Shown here: piece by piece, positions 33,954-43,157 of the stretch
Numbering within the stretch: position 1 is the stretch's first letter
Layout of the letters: each line of letters opens with the position of its first letter
NCBI GenBank assembly: GCA_020343875.1
Contig: CP070811.1
Location: forward strand, 3,781,229 to 3,845,228
From: Anaerolineales bacterium
GTDB lineage: Bacteria > Chloroflexota > Anaerolineae > 4572-78 > NAK82
Length of the DNA stretch: 64,000 nucleotides
Direction: 5' to 3'
Notes under the pieces: model-generated
What the model was told of the DNA's origin: nothing
Databases searched by the model: none
The model's input: the letters and a program-made list of their open reading frames with translations, nothing else
Program-made: the position numbers and the translations under genes

Positions 33954-34823
33954 CTAATCTGTACCTTCCTCCCCTAAGGGTGATTGTAGCTCGCCCTCAA
34001 AATTGGTTGCGAAGGTGACGATGACCATGACCTCCTCCAGCTTGCCAAAATCCACGGTAGGGCGAACGCGTGCGCTTTGGAATAGATCGGAGTCGCGTTG
34101 CAAGACTTCGGTGATTTGGCCGATGACCAGTTTATCCGGAAAGTTTCCGCCTAGTCCGGAGGTCAGCACGATGTCACCGGGGCTGATCGTTTCGCCTTGG
34201 GGGATGCGTTCCATTACTAGCCCGCCATCAATGTTGCCGCGCACGATGCCTGTGACGCGCGAGTTTTGTACGCGTGCGTTCACTGCGCTGGCTGGATCGA
34301 TAAGCAGTAGCACCCCGGCTACATTTGGGCCAACGGCCACCACCCGCCCTACCAATCCCCGATCGGTGATGACTGGCATATCTATGGCCACACCGTCACG
34401 GGCACCCACGTCGACGAAGATGGAAAAGAGCAGATTGCTGGGGTCTTCCCCAATTCTTTGACCAACGACGGCAGCCGCTTTGTAGTCATACCAGGGGTTG
34501 CTGCGGGTAAAGTTGAGAAGTTGGCGCAGCCTTTCGTTCTCGCGTTCCACCTCAGTGAGGCGAGCATTCTCCACTGAGAGACGGTTGACCTCTGCCTGCA
34601 ATTCCGCATTATGCTGACGGAGGAATCGCAAGTCGCGGGCACTGCGTACCAGGTTGCTGATGTCTGTTCCAATGGTGGTCAGCCCCGCTTGAAATGGTAC
34701 CAGTAAGGCCCGAGTGGCGTTTCGCGCAGGTTGTAGGTAGCCTAGCTGGCCCAGAGCTAGCCCCAGTAAGAGCAAGGCTCCTACCACGCCGACCGCCAGC
34801 CAGCGAGTTCTTGGTTCACTCAT
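33954..34823 (-). CDS. mreC: Rod shape-determining protein MreC
   Basis: A 289-residue bitopic protein. One N-terminal membrane helix (about 9-29) is followed by a coiled coil (60-105: LRFLRQHNAELQAEVNRL) and the beta-rich MreC domain (115-270) with DVGARDGVAIDMPVI and RGLVGRVVAVGP. It scaffolds the elongasome in the periplasm or outer face. It lies 87 bases after mreB. GC-rich codon use matches the neighbours. Confidence 0.95.
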   Translation of the reverse strand: MSEPRTRWLAVGVVGALLLLGLALGQLGYLQPARNATRALLVPFQAGLTTIGTDISNLVRSARDLRFLRQHNAELQAEVNRLSVENARLTEVERENERLRQLLNFTRSNPWYDYKAAAVVGQRIGEDPSNLLFSIFVDVGARDGVAIDMPVITDRGLVGRVVAVGPNVAGVLLLIDPASAVNARVQNSRVTGIVRGNIDGGLVMERIPQGETISPGDIVLTSGLGGNFPDKLVIGQITEVLQRDSDLFQSARVRPTVDFGKLEEVMVIVTFATNFEGELQSPLGEEGTD

Positions 34824-34910
34824 CGTTCATCACGGCTACAGAAAAACCGCAACGCACAAAAACGACCAGGGCCGTTTGTACATTGCGGGTATGCACACTT
34901 ACATTAGGGA

Positions 34911-35978
34911 TCAGATGCGGTGGTTGGTGCTACCTCGTTGCAGGCTGGCCAGCACCCGGCCGTATCTATCCAGGCTTTCAACCACTAGCCCCGCACCCCG
35001 GGCTACGCAGGTCAGGGGATCATCGGCCACGTAGACGCGCATACGGGTTTCTTCGGACAGTCGTTCGGCCAGGCCTTGCAGCAAAGCACCTCCGCCAGCC
35101 AGGGCGATGCCGTTTTCCATCAGGTCAGCGATCAATTCAGGCGGCGTCTCGTCAAGGGCGCTGCGGACGGTATCGATGATGATACTTACCGAGTCTCTGA
35201 GCGCTTCGCGAATCTCTACACTGGATACCTCGACTGCTTCAGGCAAGCCGGTGACCAGGTTACGACCACGTAGGGTGATGGTCTGCTCCTCGGGCAGGGG
35301 ATAGGCCGAACCGACGGTGATCTTGGCCCGCTCGGCCATACGCTGGCCAATGAGCAGGTTGTATTTTTGGCGCGCGTACTGGATGATGGCTTCATCCATT
35401 TCGTCGCCAGCGACTCGGATAGAACGACTGACGACAATGCCTTCTAGCGAGAACACGGCCATCTCGGTCGTGCCGCCTCCGATGTCAATCACCATACTGC
35501 CCAGCGGCTCGGTGACTGGCAGGCCGGAGCCAATAGCAGCTGCCATGGGTTCTTCGATGAGGTAAGCCTCACGAGCGCCAGCAGCGATAGACGCATCGTG
35601 CACAGCTCTCTTTTCTACTTCGGTCACGCCACTGGGAATACCGATGACAACCCGTGGTTTGGGGATGGGGAAGAGAGACTGTTCGTGGACCTTCTTAATG
35701 AAATGGCGTATCATAGCCTCAGTGATCTCGAATTCTGAGATCACGCCGTCTCGCAGCGGGCGGACGGCGACGATGTTGGCCGGTGTACGCCCTACCATCT
35801 CCTTGGCCTCGATACCAATAGCCAGAGGTCGCCTGGAGCGCTTTTCGATAGCCACCACTGAGGGCTCGTTGATCACGATGCCTTTTCCGCGTACGTGGAC
35901 CAGGGTGTTGGCTGTACCCAGATCGATACCGACATCGAGTGAAAAGATGCCCAGTAGGGCATTGAATGGGTTAAACAC
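34911..35978 (-). CDS. mreB: Actin-like cell-shape protein MreB
   Basis: A 355-residue actin-fold ATPase. The phosphate-1 motif is VGIDLGTANTLVHV, phosphate-2 is MVIDIGGGTTEMAVFS, and the adenosine motif is GIALAGGGALLQGL. The start is GTG 35978, with AAGGAG 12 nt upstream. MreB filaments direct lateral wall synthesis, so the host is presumably rod-shaped or filamentous. A promoter lies about 190 bases upstream. Confidence 0.97.
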   Translation of the reverse strand: MFNPFNALLGIFSLDVGIDLGTANTLVHVRGKGIVINEPSVVAIEKRSRRPLAIGIEAKEMVGRTPANIVAVRPLRDGVISEFEITEAMIRHFIKKVHEQSLFPIPKPRVVIGIPSGVTEVEKRAVHDASIAAGAREAYLIEEPMAAAIGSGLPVTEPLGSMVIDIGGGTTEMAVFSLEGIVVSRSIRVAGDEMDEAIIQYARQKYNLLIGQRMAERAKITVGSAYPLPEEQTITLRGRNLVTGLPEAVEVSSVEIREALRDSVSIIIDTVRSALDETPPELIADLMENGIALAGGGALLQGLAERLSEETRMRVYVADDPLTCVARGAGLVVESLDRYGRVLASLQRGSTNHRI

Positions 35979-36163
35979 GCGAGTTCGGATCTCCTTACCT
36001 TTAGGAACGAATTAAACGGGAAGACCAATAGCCCTGTCCAAAATGACAGGCATGCTGCCTGGCTGGGGAGATTTCGAGGTTTGAGGCGAACATGCCCTTA
36101 ATCCTTTTGCAGATTCCGCAAGCAGGGATAATACAAAAGCATCGGTCTTACCCGAGCCAACGC

Positions 36164-36191
36164 ATTATACCATATTTCTGCAACAGCACAA
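36164..36191 (-). promoter_or_regulatory. Probable mreB promoter
   Basis: Minus strand TTGTGC (36191-36186), 16-base spacer, TATAAT (36169-36164). Start near 36157, leader of about 180 bases. Confidence 0.6.
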
Positions 36192-36198
36192 AGCACCA

Positions 36199-36261
36199 GG
36201 GGCACACTTGAGTGCCCCAAAGTCCAAGGGGACCTGACGGACTTCGAGCCGTCAGGTCCCC
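36199..36261 (-). other. Two tandem GC hairpins between the beta-propeller gene and mreB
   Basis: Hairpin one: 13-bp perfect stem 36228-36240 with 36249-36261, 8-base loop. Hairpin two: 7-bp stem 36199-36205 with 36212-36218. Neither is followed by a T-run on the minus strand. They may still slow or end transcription from the long operon upstream. Nothing else was seen in the rest of the 430-base gap (36000-36412) apart from the mreB promoter and a 7-bp hairpin at 36326-36344. Confidence 0.55.
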
Positions 36262-36412
36262 CCAACAGGGTAGCTTGCAAGCAACGTTCTGAAGGATTTC
36301 TCCCTGCGGTCGAAGTGACATTACCGATCTTGGTTGTCAAGATCTGTAACGGTTACGCGACCGCATTCTCCAGATAAGCCGCCTGCTTGGTCTCGCATAA
36401 AGGCTGTAGGGC

Positions 36413-37543
36413 TCACTGCCAGGAGATCACGCGCTCGTCCACGCTGTGGTACTGTAAGTTGAGCTGAGCCTGCACCTCGTCCGGGAAGAGCGGGCGTTGA
36501 TTGCTTCCGTCGGCAGCCATAAGCCAGACTTGCCATCCACCGGTTCGATCGGTCAGAAAGGCGATCTGCGACCCATCCGGCGACCAGGCGGGGGCGACGT
36601 TGTTCCAGGAGCGTTCCGGTTCGTCCCTAATCCGCTGCTCCACGATGACTTGCAGAGGTGTCTGGGTCAGCCGGGCGCGCCCGCTCCCATCCGCATTCAG
36701 GGTGTGGATCTCCCAATGGTCGTGCTGCCAGTAGCTGACGGCGATCCTGCTGCCGTCCGGGGAGAAAACCGGCCCGTGGTCGCGGACGTCGTCCGTCAAG
36801 GCCCAGGTCGTGCCCTGATTGAGATCCAGGTTGACCAGGCCCATCTCGCCATCGTAGACCAGGCGCCAGTCGTTGGCCGGGTCCCAGGTGGGCGCGTAGG
36901 AGAACAGGTCCCCCGGCAGGTCTTCAAAGTCTCCGCTGGCCACCTGCACCACCCGCAGGCCCCAGAAGGGGTGGGGCAGCAGCGTGTAGCAGATCTTGAA
37001 ATCGACGATCACCCCATTCTCTTTCTCGTAAACCGCCCTGAAGTAGTCGCCATCTTCATCGGCCACCAGCGGCTCAGAGGGCAGGTCCTTGCCACATTTA
37101 CCCTCGGGCGTCAGCCGGCCCCCATGTTGCATACTGATGGCAATCTGGCTGCCATCCGGCGACCAGACCGGTGATTTGGGTTGGCTGATGTCACTTAAGA
37201 GCATGCGTTCGCCCGTGCCATCCAGGTTGATCACCCACAGGCTGCCGGGGGCGCCGTGTTGGGTGTCCTCCCAGCGGGTGAAGGCCACCTGCTGTCCGTC
37301 GGGTGAGAGGGCGGGGTCCATGCCGGTGGTCAGGTAGCGCAGCCGGGTCTGCCCCAGGCCGCCTGCCTCGACCGCGTAGATGGGGCCCCCGCTGACCGTC
37401 TGCAGGACCAGGGTGCCCTGCGGACCCTGGGCGGCTGCGTCGGGGGCAAAGAGCATGCCGGCCACCACTAACAGGGCCAGCAGCAGGGCCGTGACCAGGG
37501 CGCGCAGGGTCAATCCGTGTCTGGTAATAAGTGAGAACTGCAT
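36413..37543 (-). CDS. Exported WD40-like beta-propeller (PD40/TolB-type) protein
   Basis: A 376-residue secreted protein. A signal peptide (about 12-40, ending PDAAAQG) is followed by PD40-type propeller repeats with the SPDGxxxA core: ALSPDGQQVAFTR, WSPDGSQIAIS, FSPDGSRIAVS and WSPDGSQIAFLTDRTG. ATG 37543 is used because AGGAGG is 8 nt upstream. It is the last gene of an ABC-exporter operon, 29 bases after the membrane-fusion protein gene. TolB-like propellers often act as periplasmic docking modules, but no partner is evident. Confidence 0.88.
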   Translation of the reverse strand: MQFSLITRHGLTLRALVTALLLALLVVAGMLFAPDAAAQGPQGTLVLQTVSGGPIYAVEAGGLGQTRLRYLTTGMDPALSPDGQQVAFTRWEDTQHGAPGSLWVINLDGTGERMLLSDISQPKSPVWSPDGSQIAISMQHGGRLTPEGKCGKDLPSEPLVADEDGDYFRAVYEKENGVIVDFKICYTLLPHPFWGLRVVQVASGDFEDLPGDLFSYAPTWDPANDWRLVYDGEMGLVNLDLNQGTTWALTDDVRDHGPVFSPDGSRIAVSYWQHDHWEIHTLNADGSGRARLTQTPLQVIVEQRIRDEPERSWNNVAPAWSPDGSQIAFLTDRTGGWQVWLMAADGSNQRPLFPDEVQAQLNLQYHSVDERVISWQ

Positions 37544-37572
37544 TTGGCTAACCTCCTGTCCCATCTCGCGTC

Positions 37573-38946
37573 TTATTCGGAACGACCATCCAGGTCGGTG
37601 CGTGCCTGGGCGGCACCGGCTGCCCTCTGGTCGGCTGAGGTGGGCTGGATGAAGACGGCGGTGGTCATATTCCAGCGCAGGCGCGGATCTTGCCGGTCGG
37701 GCTGGATGAGCACCGTGTAGGTGATGTCGCCCTGCTTGTTCTCGCCGATGGCCTTGACGCGCAGCACCTGGCCCGGCAGCTCCAGCTCAGGGATGGCGTC
37801 CAGGGTGATAGTCACTGCAGCTCCCTGGCTGATCTCCACCACGCTCAACTCAGTCAGGTCGTCGGTTTCGATCTGCCAGGCGGAGAAGTCCGCTAACTGC
37901 AGGACGGGTGTGCCGGGGGTGACCTGTTCCCCGGGCCTGGCATCCAGGCCAGCCACGCTGCCGGCGAAGGGAGCCCGTAGCTCGGTCTGAGCCAGGGCGG
38001 CCCGCGCCTGGGCCAGGGTGGCCTGGGCAGCCGCCACATCCGCCTCGGCCGCGACGATGGCCTGGGGGCGGGCGCCGGCCTGGACCAGCTCCAGTTGCGC
38101 CTGAGCCCGATGGATCTCCGCCTCGGCCTCGGCCAGCTCGGCCTGGCTGGCTCCTTGCAGCAGCAGGGCCAGGTTGCTCTCAGCTTGCGCCAGTTGGGCT
38201 CGAGCCGCCGCCAGCTCGGCCTGGGTGGGCCCGCGCACGGCCAGGTGATAGCTGGCCAGAGCTGTCTCGTAGTCCAGCGTGGCTTGTTGCAGGTGAGCCG
38301 CCTGGGGCGAGACGCCCACATCGGCCCCGTAGGCTACCTGATCATAGGCCCACTGTGCCTGTTGGAGGGCGATCTCAGCCCGGCGCAACCCGGCCGCAGC
38401 CAGGCTGATCTCGTCCGGGTCGGGGCCCTCCAGCACCTTGTCCAGGGCAGCCTGGGCCGAAGCCAGGCCGGCCTGGGCAGCATTGACCTCTTCCGGCCGC
38501 GCCGCCTGGGTAACCCTGGCCAGTTGGGCCTGAGCCACCTGCACAGCGGCCTGGGCGGCCTTGATCTCCTGGGGGCGGGGGCCAGCCTTCAGCTCATCCA
38601 GCTGGGCCTGCGCGTTCTGCAAGCCGGCTTCGGCCTGGGCCACGGCCGCCACTTGCTGGGCCGCTTCCACCCGTAGCAGCAGCTGGCCTGCCTGGACGCT
38701 ATCCCCCTCGCCCACCGACACCTCGGTCACGATGCCCCCCACGGGCAGACTGAGGGCCGCATATTGGACCGGCACTACCTTGGCTTCGGCGATCACCTGC
38801 CGCGGCGCTTCCACCGCGGGCAGGATGGTCTCCGCTTCCGGCGTCGCGTCTGAGGCCAGTACCTGGGTCAGCTTGTCACCCCAGACCAGGAAAGCGCCTC
38901 CGGCCACAACCCCCAGCACCACCAGACCCATCATCCACTTCTTCAT
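37573..38946 (-). CDS. HlyD/MacA-type membrane fusion (adaptor) protein
   Basis: A 457-residue adaptor. N-terminal membrane anchor (about 6-24), split barrel/lipoyl halves (GIVTEVSVGEGDSVQAGQLLLRV and LRAPFAGSVAGLDARPGEQVTPG), and between them a very long Ala/Gln-rich coiled coil (95-320) made of repeats of the type GPRPQEIKAAQAAVQVAQAQL. The C-terminal part is the beta-barrel. The repeats (AGPRPQ, EGPDPDE, RGPTQAEL, AGARPQA) look like internally duplicated hairpin segments. It joins the FtsX-like permease and ATPase encoded upstream into a MacAB-type exporter. Confidence 0.9.
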   Translation of the reverse strand: MKKWMMGLVVLGVVAGGAFLVWGDKLTQVLASDATPEAETILPAVEAPRQVIAEAKVVPVQYAALSLPVGGIVTEVSVGEGDSVQAGQLLLRVEAAQQVAAVAQAEAGLQNAQAQLDELKAGPRPQEIKAAQAAVQVAQAQLARVTQAARPEEVNAAQAGLASAQAALDKVLEGPDPDEISLAAAGLRRAEIALQQAQWAYDQVAYGADVGVSPQAAHLQQATLDYETALASYHLAVRGPTQAELAAARAQLAQAESNLALLLQGASQAELAEAEAEIHRAQAQLELVQAGARPQAIVAAEADVAAAQATLAQARAALAQTELRAPFAGSVAGLDARPGEQVTPGTPVLQLADFSAWQIETDDLTELSVVEISQGAAVTITLDAIPELELPGQVLRVKAIGENKQGDITYTVLIQPDRQDPRLRWNMTTAVFIQPTSADQRAAGAAQARTDLDGRSE

Positions 38947-39034
38947 ATTCCTTGCACCTCACTATACACAATTGAGTTGTCCTTCAGGGAGACGTGATGC
39001 GTGGAGCATTCACGTTTCATACCTTACGTTTTGT

Positions 39035-41470
39035 CTATTCATATGCCAACACTTCGCGCACCGTCAGCCGCGAAGCGTTCCAGGCCGGTAGAATGCTGGC
39101 CAGCGCCGACAGGATCAGGACGATAGACAGCCAGAGCAGTGCACCCTGGGTGGAGAAGGTATAGCTAAGAGGAGCTTCCAAGAAGGCCATGCCAACGGCG
39201 TCGCTGAGCATTTTACTAATTGGTAGAGCCAAAATGGCGCCGATCAACCAACTCAGCAGGCCAATGAAGAGACCTTCGACTATGAACACCTTCATCACCG
39301 AGGCATCTGAGGCGCCCACCGCCCGTATAACGCCGATTTCGCGGGTTCTTTCCAGCACGTTGATGCTCATGGTCCCCGTCAACCCCAGGCCCCCGACTAT
39401 AGCGACCAGGACGGCCATAATCGAGAGAAAGATGACAATGATGTTGAACTGGTATTCGATGTTTTCTCTAATTGAGGCCGTCGTTTCGGTTTGGCGGACT
39501 TGCAGCCCTCGGCTGTCGAAATGCGTCTTGATCTTTTTGGCTAATTCCGATTGAAACGTGGGATCATGCTTGGAGGTGCTCTCTGGGGAAGAAGCATCTC
39601 CTGGCGCTTCAGCTACGATCTGAACTCCGCTAGAACGCCCTACGTAGCGAATAACTTCGGCAAAGTAGGATTGATTGGCATACGCGATACGTCCTGTCAT
39701 AATCCCCTGCACGATACCAACTACCTGCCACGTTGCCTCGCGTCCTTCGATCTTCAAGAGGATTTCATCACCTATCTTGATGTCCGACTCTTCTTTGATC
39801 ACCTCAGTGTTGACCACAATTGCATTTTCGTCCTCAGGAAGCAGCCAGCGTCCCTCAAGGATAGTAGGTTGAATCATATTCGTGTCAGCAGGAACGCCGA
39901 TGACGGAAATATTGGGTCCCTCGTGTCCGTCAGGGCGTTGGCGCCGAGCTGTGTTACCACTCCAGCATTCGGCGTCGGAAACGCCTGGTATATTCATCGC
40001 TTCCCGCTCGATTTGAGCAATGCGATGGGGGCGAGAAAAGCGAATTTCAATTTCGTAATTCCAATAGGTGAGTGCATCGTCGAGAGTGGTTAACAGCGAG
40101 GCATGGACGCTCAGAACAGCAATGAAAATAGCGCCGCCAAGTGTCAGAGTGGATAGGGTAAGGATCAGCCGTCCCTTGCGCCGAAAGGTATTTCGCAGCG
40201 AGAGGCGCATAGGGCGAGACAGCATCTGGGTAGCAGTTGTCAACTCTTCGATCAGTCGATCTATGAGACTCCGGCCAAAAATGCCTTTGCCCAACCCATA
40301 GGTGCTCAGCGCTTTGTGGACAGTGACGCGCGCCCCGGAAAGGATAGGGTACAGAGCTGCTAACAGAGGCACGATCAGTCCGACCGCCACTTCTAAAGCC
40401 AGTGCCCGGGGCGGGATTCGAAAGCCAGCCAGGTCGAAGTTGATCAGGTAGGCCAGGTACTGACTCATAGCATGGGCCGCCAGTGCCCCCAACGGCACGG
40501 CGACACCCAACGAGAGCAAGCCAAAGATGAGGACTGCGCCCAGATACATCCCTACAATCTGCGTGGTGCGGGCGCCGACGGTTTTCATGATGCCGATTTG
40601 ACGTATTTGTTGAGTCATCAGTGCGGAAATGGTATTGATGACCAAGAAACCGCTCAGGAAGAGGGACAGAGTACCCAGCACTCCCATGATGATCAGTAGA
40701 GGCTGCACAGATTCGTTAGCCGGATGCTCACCGGGTTCTGGAATGTAAGTCCAATAAACAGTCTGACCACTTTTTTCGATTTTGTCTTCTACCTGATCGG
40801 CGATAGCTTGAATATGGTCTTTGTCAGTAGTATTCTCTGCTACGAGAATGTGCAATTCGTCATAAGTGCGGGAGTAGCCGAGCCATTCGAGCGTGTCAAA
40901 GGTGATGTAGCCAAAGGGGCGCCCAATGAATTGGGCTGGCGGATTGTCCATATCGTGCGCCAAGCCAGCGATGTGCAGTTGGCGTACTTTCCCTTCGCTT
41001 GTCTCTATCTCTATCACATCACCCACGCTTGCGTTGGTCAGGGGGAGTGAATTTCGCTCAATGAGAATCCCCTTCTTTGGGGGTGGCCAGGCGCCGCTGA
41101 CAGGGCTGACTTTGTTGAGCCGCATGTCATCATAGTCGCCAATTACGTCAATTATGAGATCACGCCACTCATCGGGCCCAACTTTGAGGCGCACGCTCAG
41201 CCAGTCAAGTCGCCCCTCGGCTTCCTGGACACCGTCTATGCGGCGCACAGCCTCTACCAAATCATCATCGAAGTTCCCGGGATAGAGATAAGCGCTGGCT
41301 GGGTTGGTAGCATGGTAACCTGAGGCCATATCCTCGGACAGTATGATCTGGGTGCTGACAATCATGCCGATGGCAAAGACGCCGACCGAAATGGAAAGCA
41401 CTACAATTACCGTGCGTGTCTTGTTGTGCCACAAGTCACGCAGTATTTTGCGCCAACGTGGGCTAAGCAT
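39035..41470 (-). CDS. FtsX-like (MacB/LolCE superfamily) ABC transporter permease
   Basis: An 811-residue permease with two FtsX modules. Each has a large extracytoplasmic domain and a four-helix membrane block: helix 1 near 20-42 ([19 protein letters not shown]), helices at 255-370, second-half helix near 430-450 and the last three at 690-800. This double arrangement is typical of attached-domain (macrolide/lipoprotein-type) permeases. Its start overlaps the ATPase gene by 8 bases. It probably works as a mechanotransmitter exporting or extracting a periplasmic or membrane substrate with the adaptor downstream. Confidence 0.92.
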   Translation of the reverse strand: MLSPRWRKILRDLWHNKTRTVIVVLSISVGVFAIGMIVSTQIILSEDMASGYHATNPASAYLYPGNFDDDLVEAVRRIDGVQEAEGRLDWLSVRLKVGPDEWRDLIIDVIGDYDDMRLNKVSPVSGAWPPPKKGILIERNSLPLTNASVGDVIEIETSEGKVRQLHIAGLAHDMDNPPAQFIGRPFGYITFDTLEWLGYSRTYDELHILVAENTTDKDHIQAIADQVEDKIEKSGQTVYWTYIPEPGEHPANESVQPLLIIMGVLGTLSLFLSGFLVINTISALMTQQIRQIGIMKTVGARTTQIVGMYLGAVLIFGLLSLGVAVPLGALAAHAMSQYLAYLINFDLAGFRIPPRALALEVAVGLIVPLLAALYPILSGARVTVHKALSTYGLGKGIFGRSLIDRLIEELTTATQMLSRPMRLSLRNTFRRKGRLILTLSTLTLGGAIFIAVLSVHASLLTTLDDALTYWNYEIEIRFSRPHRIAQIEREAMNIPGVSDAECWSGNTARRQRPDGHEGPNISVIGVPADTNMIQPTILEGRWLLPEDENAIVVNTEVIKEESDIKIGDEILLKIEGREATWQVVGIVQGIMTGRIAYANQSYFAEVIRYVGRSSGVQIVAEAPGDASSPESTSKHDPTFQSELAKKIKTHFDSRGLQVRQTETTASIRENIEYQFNIIVIFLSIMAVLVAIVGGLGLTGTMSINVLERTREIGVIRAVGASDASVMKVFIVEGLFIGLLSWLIGAILALPISKMLSDAVGMAFLEAPLSYTFSTQGALLWLSIVLILSALASILPAWNASRLTVREVLAYE

Positions 41471-42269
41471 CGATCGTCTCCGTCAAAGCCAAGGGAGATT
41501 GTAGCCTGTTCCTTTCTCTGACCAGCTCATCCACAATCTCACCGTCGGCCAGGGTAACCGTACGGGTGACTCGTCTGGCCAAATCGCGGTCGTGAGTCAC
41601 CATCACAATGGTCTTGCCCTCATCCACCAGCTTCTCAAACAGCTCAAAGACCGCATCTGCCGTCTTTGAATCCAGGTTGCCCGTAGGCTCGTCGGCAGCA
41701 ATGATGGGTGGATCGTTGGCCAACGCGCGGGCAATAGCAGCGCGCTGTTGTTCACCACCCGAAATGGCAGACGGTAGCTTGTTGGCGTGATTGGCTATGT
41801 CCATCTGTTCCAGTAGGCGCATAGCTCGTTCCTGGCGTTCTCGCATAGAGTATATATTGCAGAAGTCCATGGGAAGCATCACATTCTCGATAACCGTCAG
41901 CGTCGGCAGCATTTGGAAGAATTGGAATACAACACCCACGTGGCGGCCCCGCCATACTGCCATGCGTCCTTCGTTGAGCGTATGCACAACTGTATCACCT
42001 ACCAGCACGTCCCCTGACGTCGGTCGGTCGATGCCAGTGATCATATTGATGAGCGTCGATTTTCCACTGCCAGACTTACCCACCACAGCCACAAACTCGC
42101 CGGTATCGATTTTCAGGTTGATGCCTTTGAGCGCGAAAAAGGGCCCGGCCTCAGTCTGGTAAGCTTTCACCAGTTGCCGCAGATCGATCAGATGGTCATT
42201 GCCATTTCGGTAGCGTCCGTTTGACGCCCCGTTTACAGATCTATTTCTCTTCAGCCAGCGCCTGAACAT
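41463..42269 (-). CDS. ABC transporter ATPase, LolD/MacB type
   Basis: A 268-residue ATPase. Walker [11 protein letters not shown]-loop [16 protein letters not shown], signature [13 protein letters not shown] and Walker [13 protein letters not shown] identify the LolD/MacB group. About 30 polar N-terminal residues precede the domain. GGGAGG stands upstream of the ATG. First gene of the exporter operon, behind cassette copy 1 with a leader of nearly 300 bases. Confidence 0.94.
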   Translation of the reverse strand: MFRRWLKRNRSVNGASNGRYRNGNDHLIDLRQLVKAYQTEAGPFFALKGINLKIDTGEFVAVVGKSGSGKSTLINMITGIDRPTSGDVLVGDTVVHTLNEGRMAVWRGRHVGVVFQFFQMLPTLTVIENVMLPMDFCNIYSMRERQERAMRLLEQMDIANHANKLPSAISGGEQQRAAIARALANDPPIIAADEPTGNLDSKTADAVFELFEKLVDEGKTIVMVTHDRDLARRVTRTVTLADGEIVDELVRERNRLQSPLALTETIDA

Positions 42270-42420
42270 TGATACCTCCCAGGGTTGGAGACTAGAGATC
42301 AGAAATTGAGACTTGAAATCTAGAGAATGAAGGGGTTGTTAGAATCTTCACAAGTCCACCCGCATATAATAACGAAATAAGATTGACAATTATTCGGAAT
42401 CAGGTGTATCTGATCTGGCA

Positions 42421-42458
42421 GCTCGCCCAGGGACAGGCCGGTCGAGCCCTGGGCGAGC
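42421..42458 (-). other. Perfect 12-bp hairpin in the exporter operon leader
   Basis: GCTCGCCCAGGG (42421-42432) pairs with CCCTGGGCGAGC (42447-42458) around a 14-base loop. It lies between cassette copy 1 and the ATPase gene, with no T-run, so it is a leader structure rather than a clear terminator. Confidence 0.6.
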
Positions 42459-42568
42459 ATAAGACAATTCTATGAGTTGTATACGAGGTTGGGAGCCCAA
42501 AGTTGCGTTTCTTGGCCGGAATCGCTTTTGATAGACACTATATTCATAAGTCGGATAGCCTATGGTTC

Positions 42569-42691
42569 AGTATATCTGAGAAAGCCTCTTATGTCATCGG
42601 ATAAAGAGTGGATTTTGCATACGCAAAAAGGACCGCCCGAAAGGCGGTCCCTATCAGCATTGAGTGTATGCTGTCTACTACAAATGTTGTA
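42569..42691 (-). promoter_or_regulatory. Regulatory cassette, copy 1 (operator-terminator-promoter)
   Basis: Read on the minus strand: palindrome TACAACATTTGTAGTA (42691-42676), GGACCGCC hairpin (42650-42630) followed by TTTTT, the conserved AAATCC...TTTATCCG stretch, -35 ATGACA (42597-42592), 17-base spacer, -10 TATACT (42574-42569). Drives the MacAB-type exporter operon (ATPase-permease-adaptor-propeller). Confidence 0.85.
42625..42650 (-). terminator. Terminator inside cassette copy 1
   Basis: Stem GGACCGCC (42643-42650 with 42630-42637 read on the minus strand), 5-base loop, then TTTTT. Ends the transcript of the CMD-domain gene. Confidence 0.85.
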
Positions 42692-42772
42692 TTTGCGGCC
42701 TGGAATGCTTCCTGCTTGACTTGTGGCTAATCATCTTTGCTGAATTCTTTGCCTGCCGCCTTGGTAACTCCT

Positions 42773-43096
42773 TTACCCAGCGTCGTAGGCAGCAACCGCT
42801 GCTGGCAATACTTGTGTAACCTGGTGGCCTGCGGCAGGTAATCCAACCAGGATGGCGCTTATCACTTCTTCGCGCGAAGCACCTGCTTGCTTGGCTGCTT
42901 GAACGTGAAAGGGCACGCCGCTTTCGATACGTAACGCGGCCAGTACGGCCAGATACGCCAGCGCCAGGGTTTTCTTGTCCAAGGCGCTTGCGCCAGCCAG
43001 GCCTTGGGTGGCTGCCCCCCAGGCCTGGGCATGTCCCGGCGCTTCTTTCATGAAGGTCTGGAAAGCCTGGCTGATTAGAGACTGCTGGTCACTCAT
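42773..43096 (-). CDS. Carboxymuconolactone decarboxylase (AhpD-like) domain protein
   Basis: A 107-residue all-helical CMD-domain protein. The typical pattern ALR...CxxC...H is replaced by LRIESGVPFHVQAAKQAGASREEV: both redox cysteines are missing while the His-Val-Gln helix is kept. Thus not an AhpD-type thiol peroxidase partner. ATG 43096 has GGATAGG close upstream; a longer frame to 43228 lacks this. Last gene of the cassette-2 transcription unit. Confidence 0.85.
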   Translation of the reverse strand: MSDQQSLISQAFQTFMKEAPGHAQAWGAATQGLAGASALDKKTLALAYLAVLAALRIESGVPFHVQAAKQAGASREEVISAILVGLPAAGHQVTQVLPAAVAAYDAG

Positions 43097-43157
43097 TTTT
43101 CCTATCCTTTCGATTATATGTAACGTACTTCTTTCTGTTTTACGATTATCTGATCTC

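Noticed and set aside
36199-36261. Tandem hairpins as classical rho-independent terminators
   Set aside because: No T-run follows on the minus strand; listed only as hairpins.
42360-42400. Second promoter (TTGTCA...TATATG) before the exporter ATPase
   Set aside because: Spacing is 15 bases and the -10 match is weak; not enough support.
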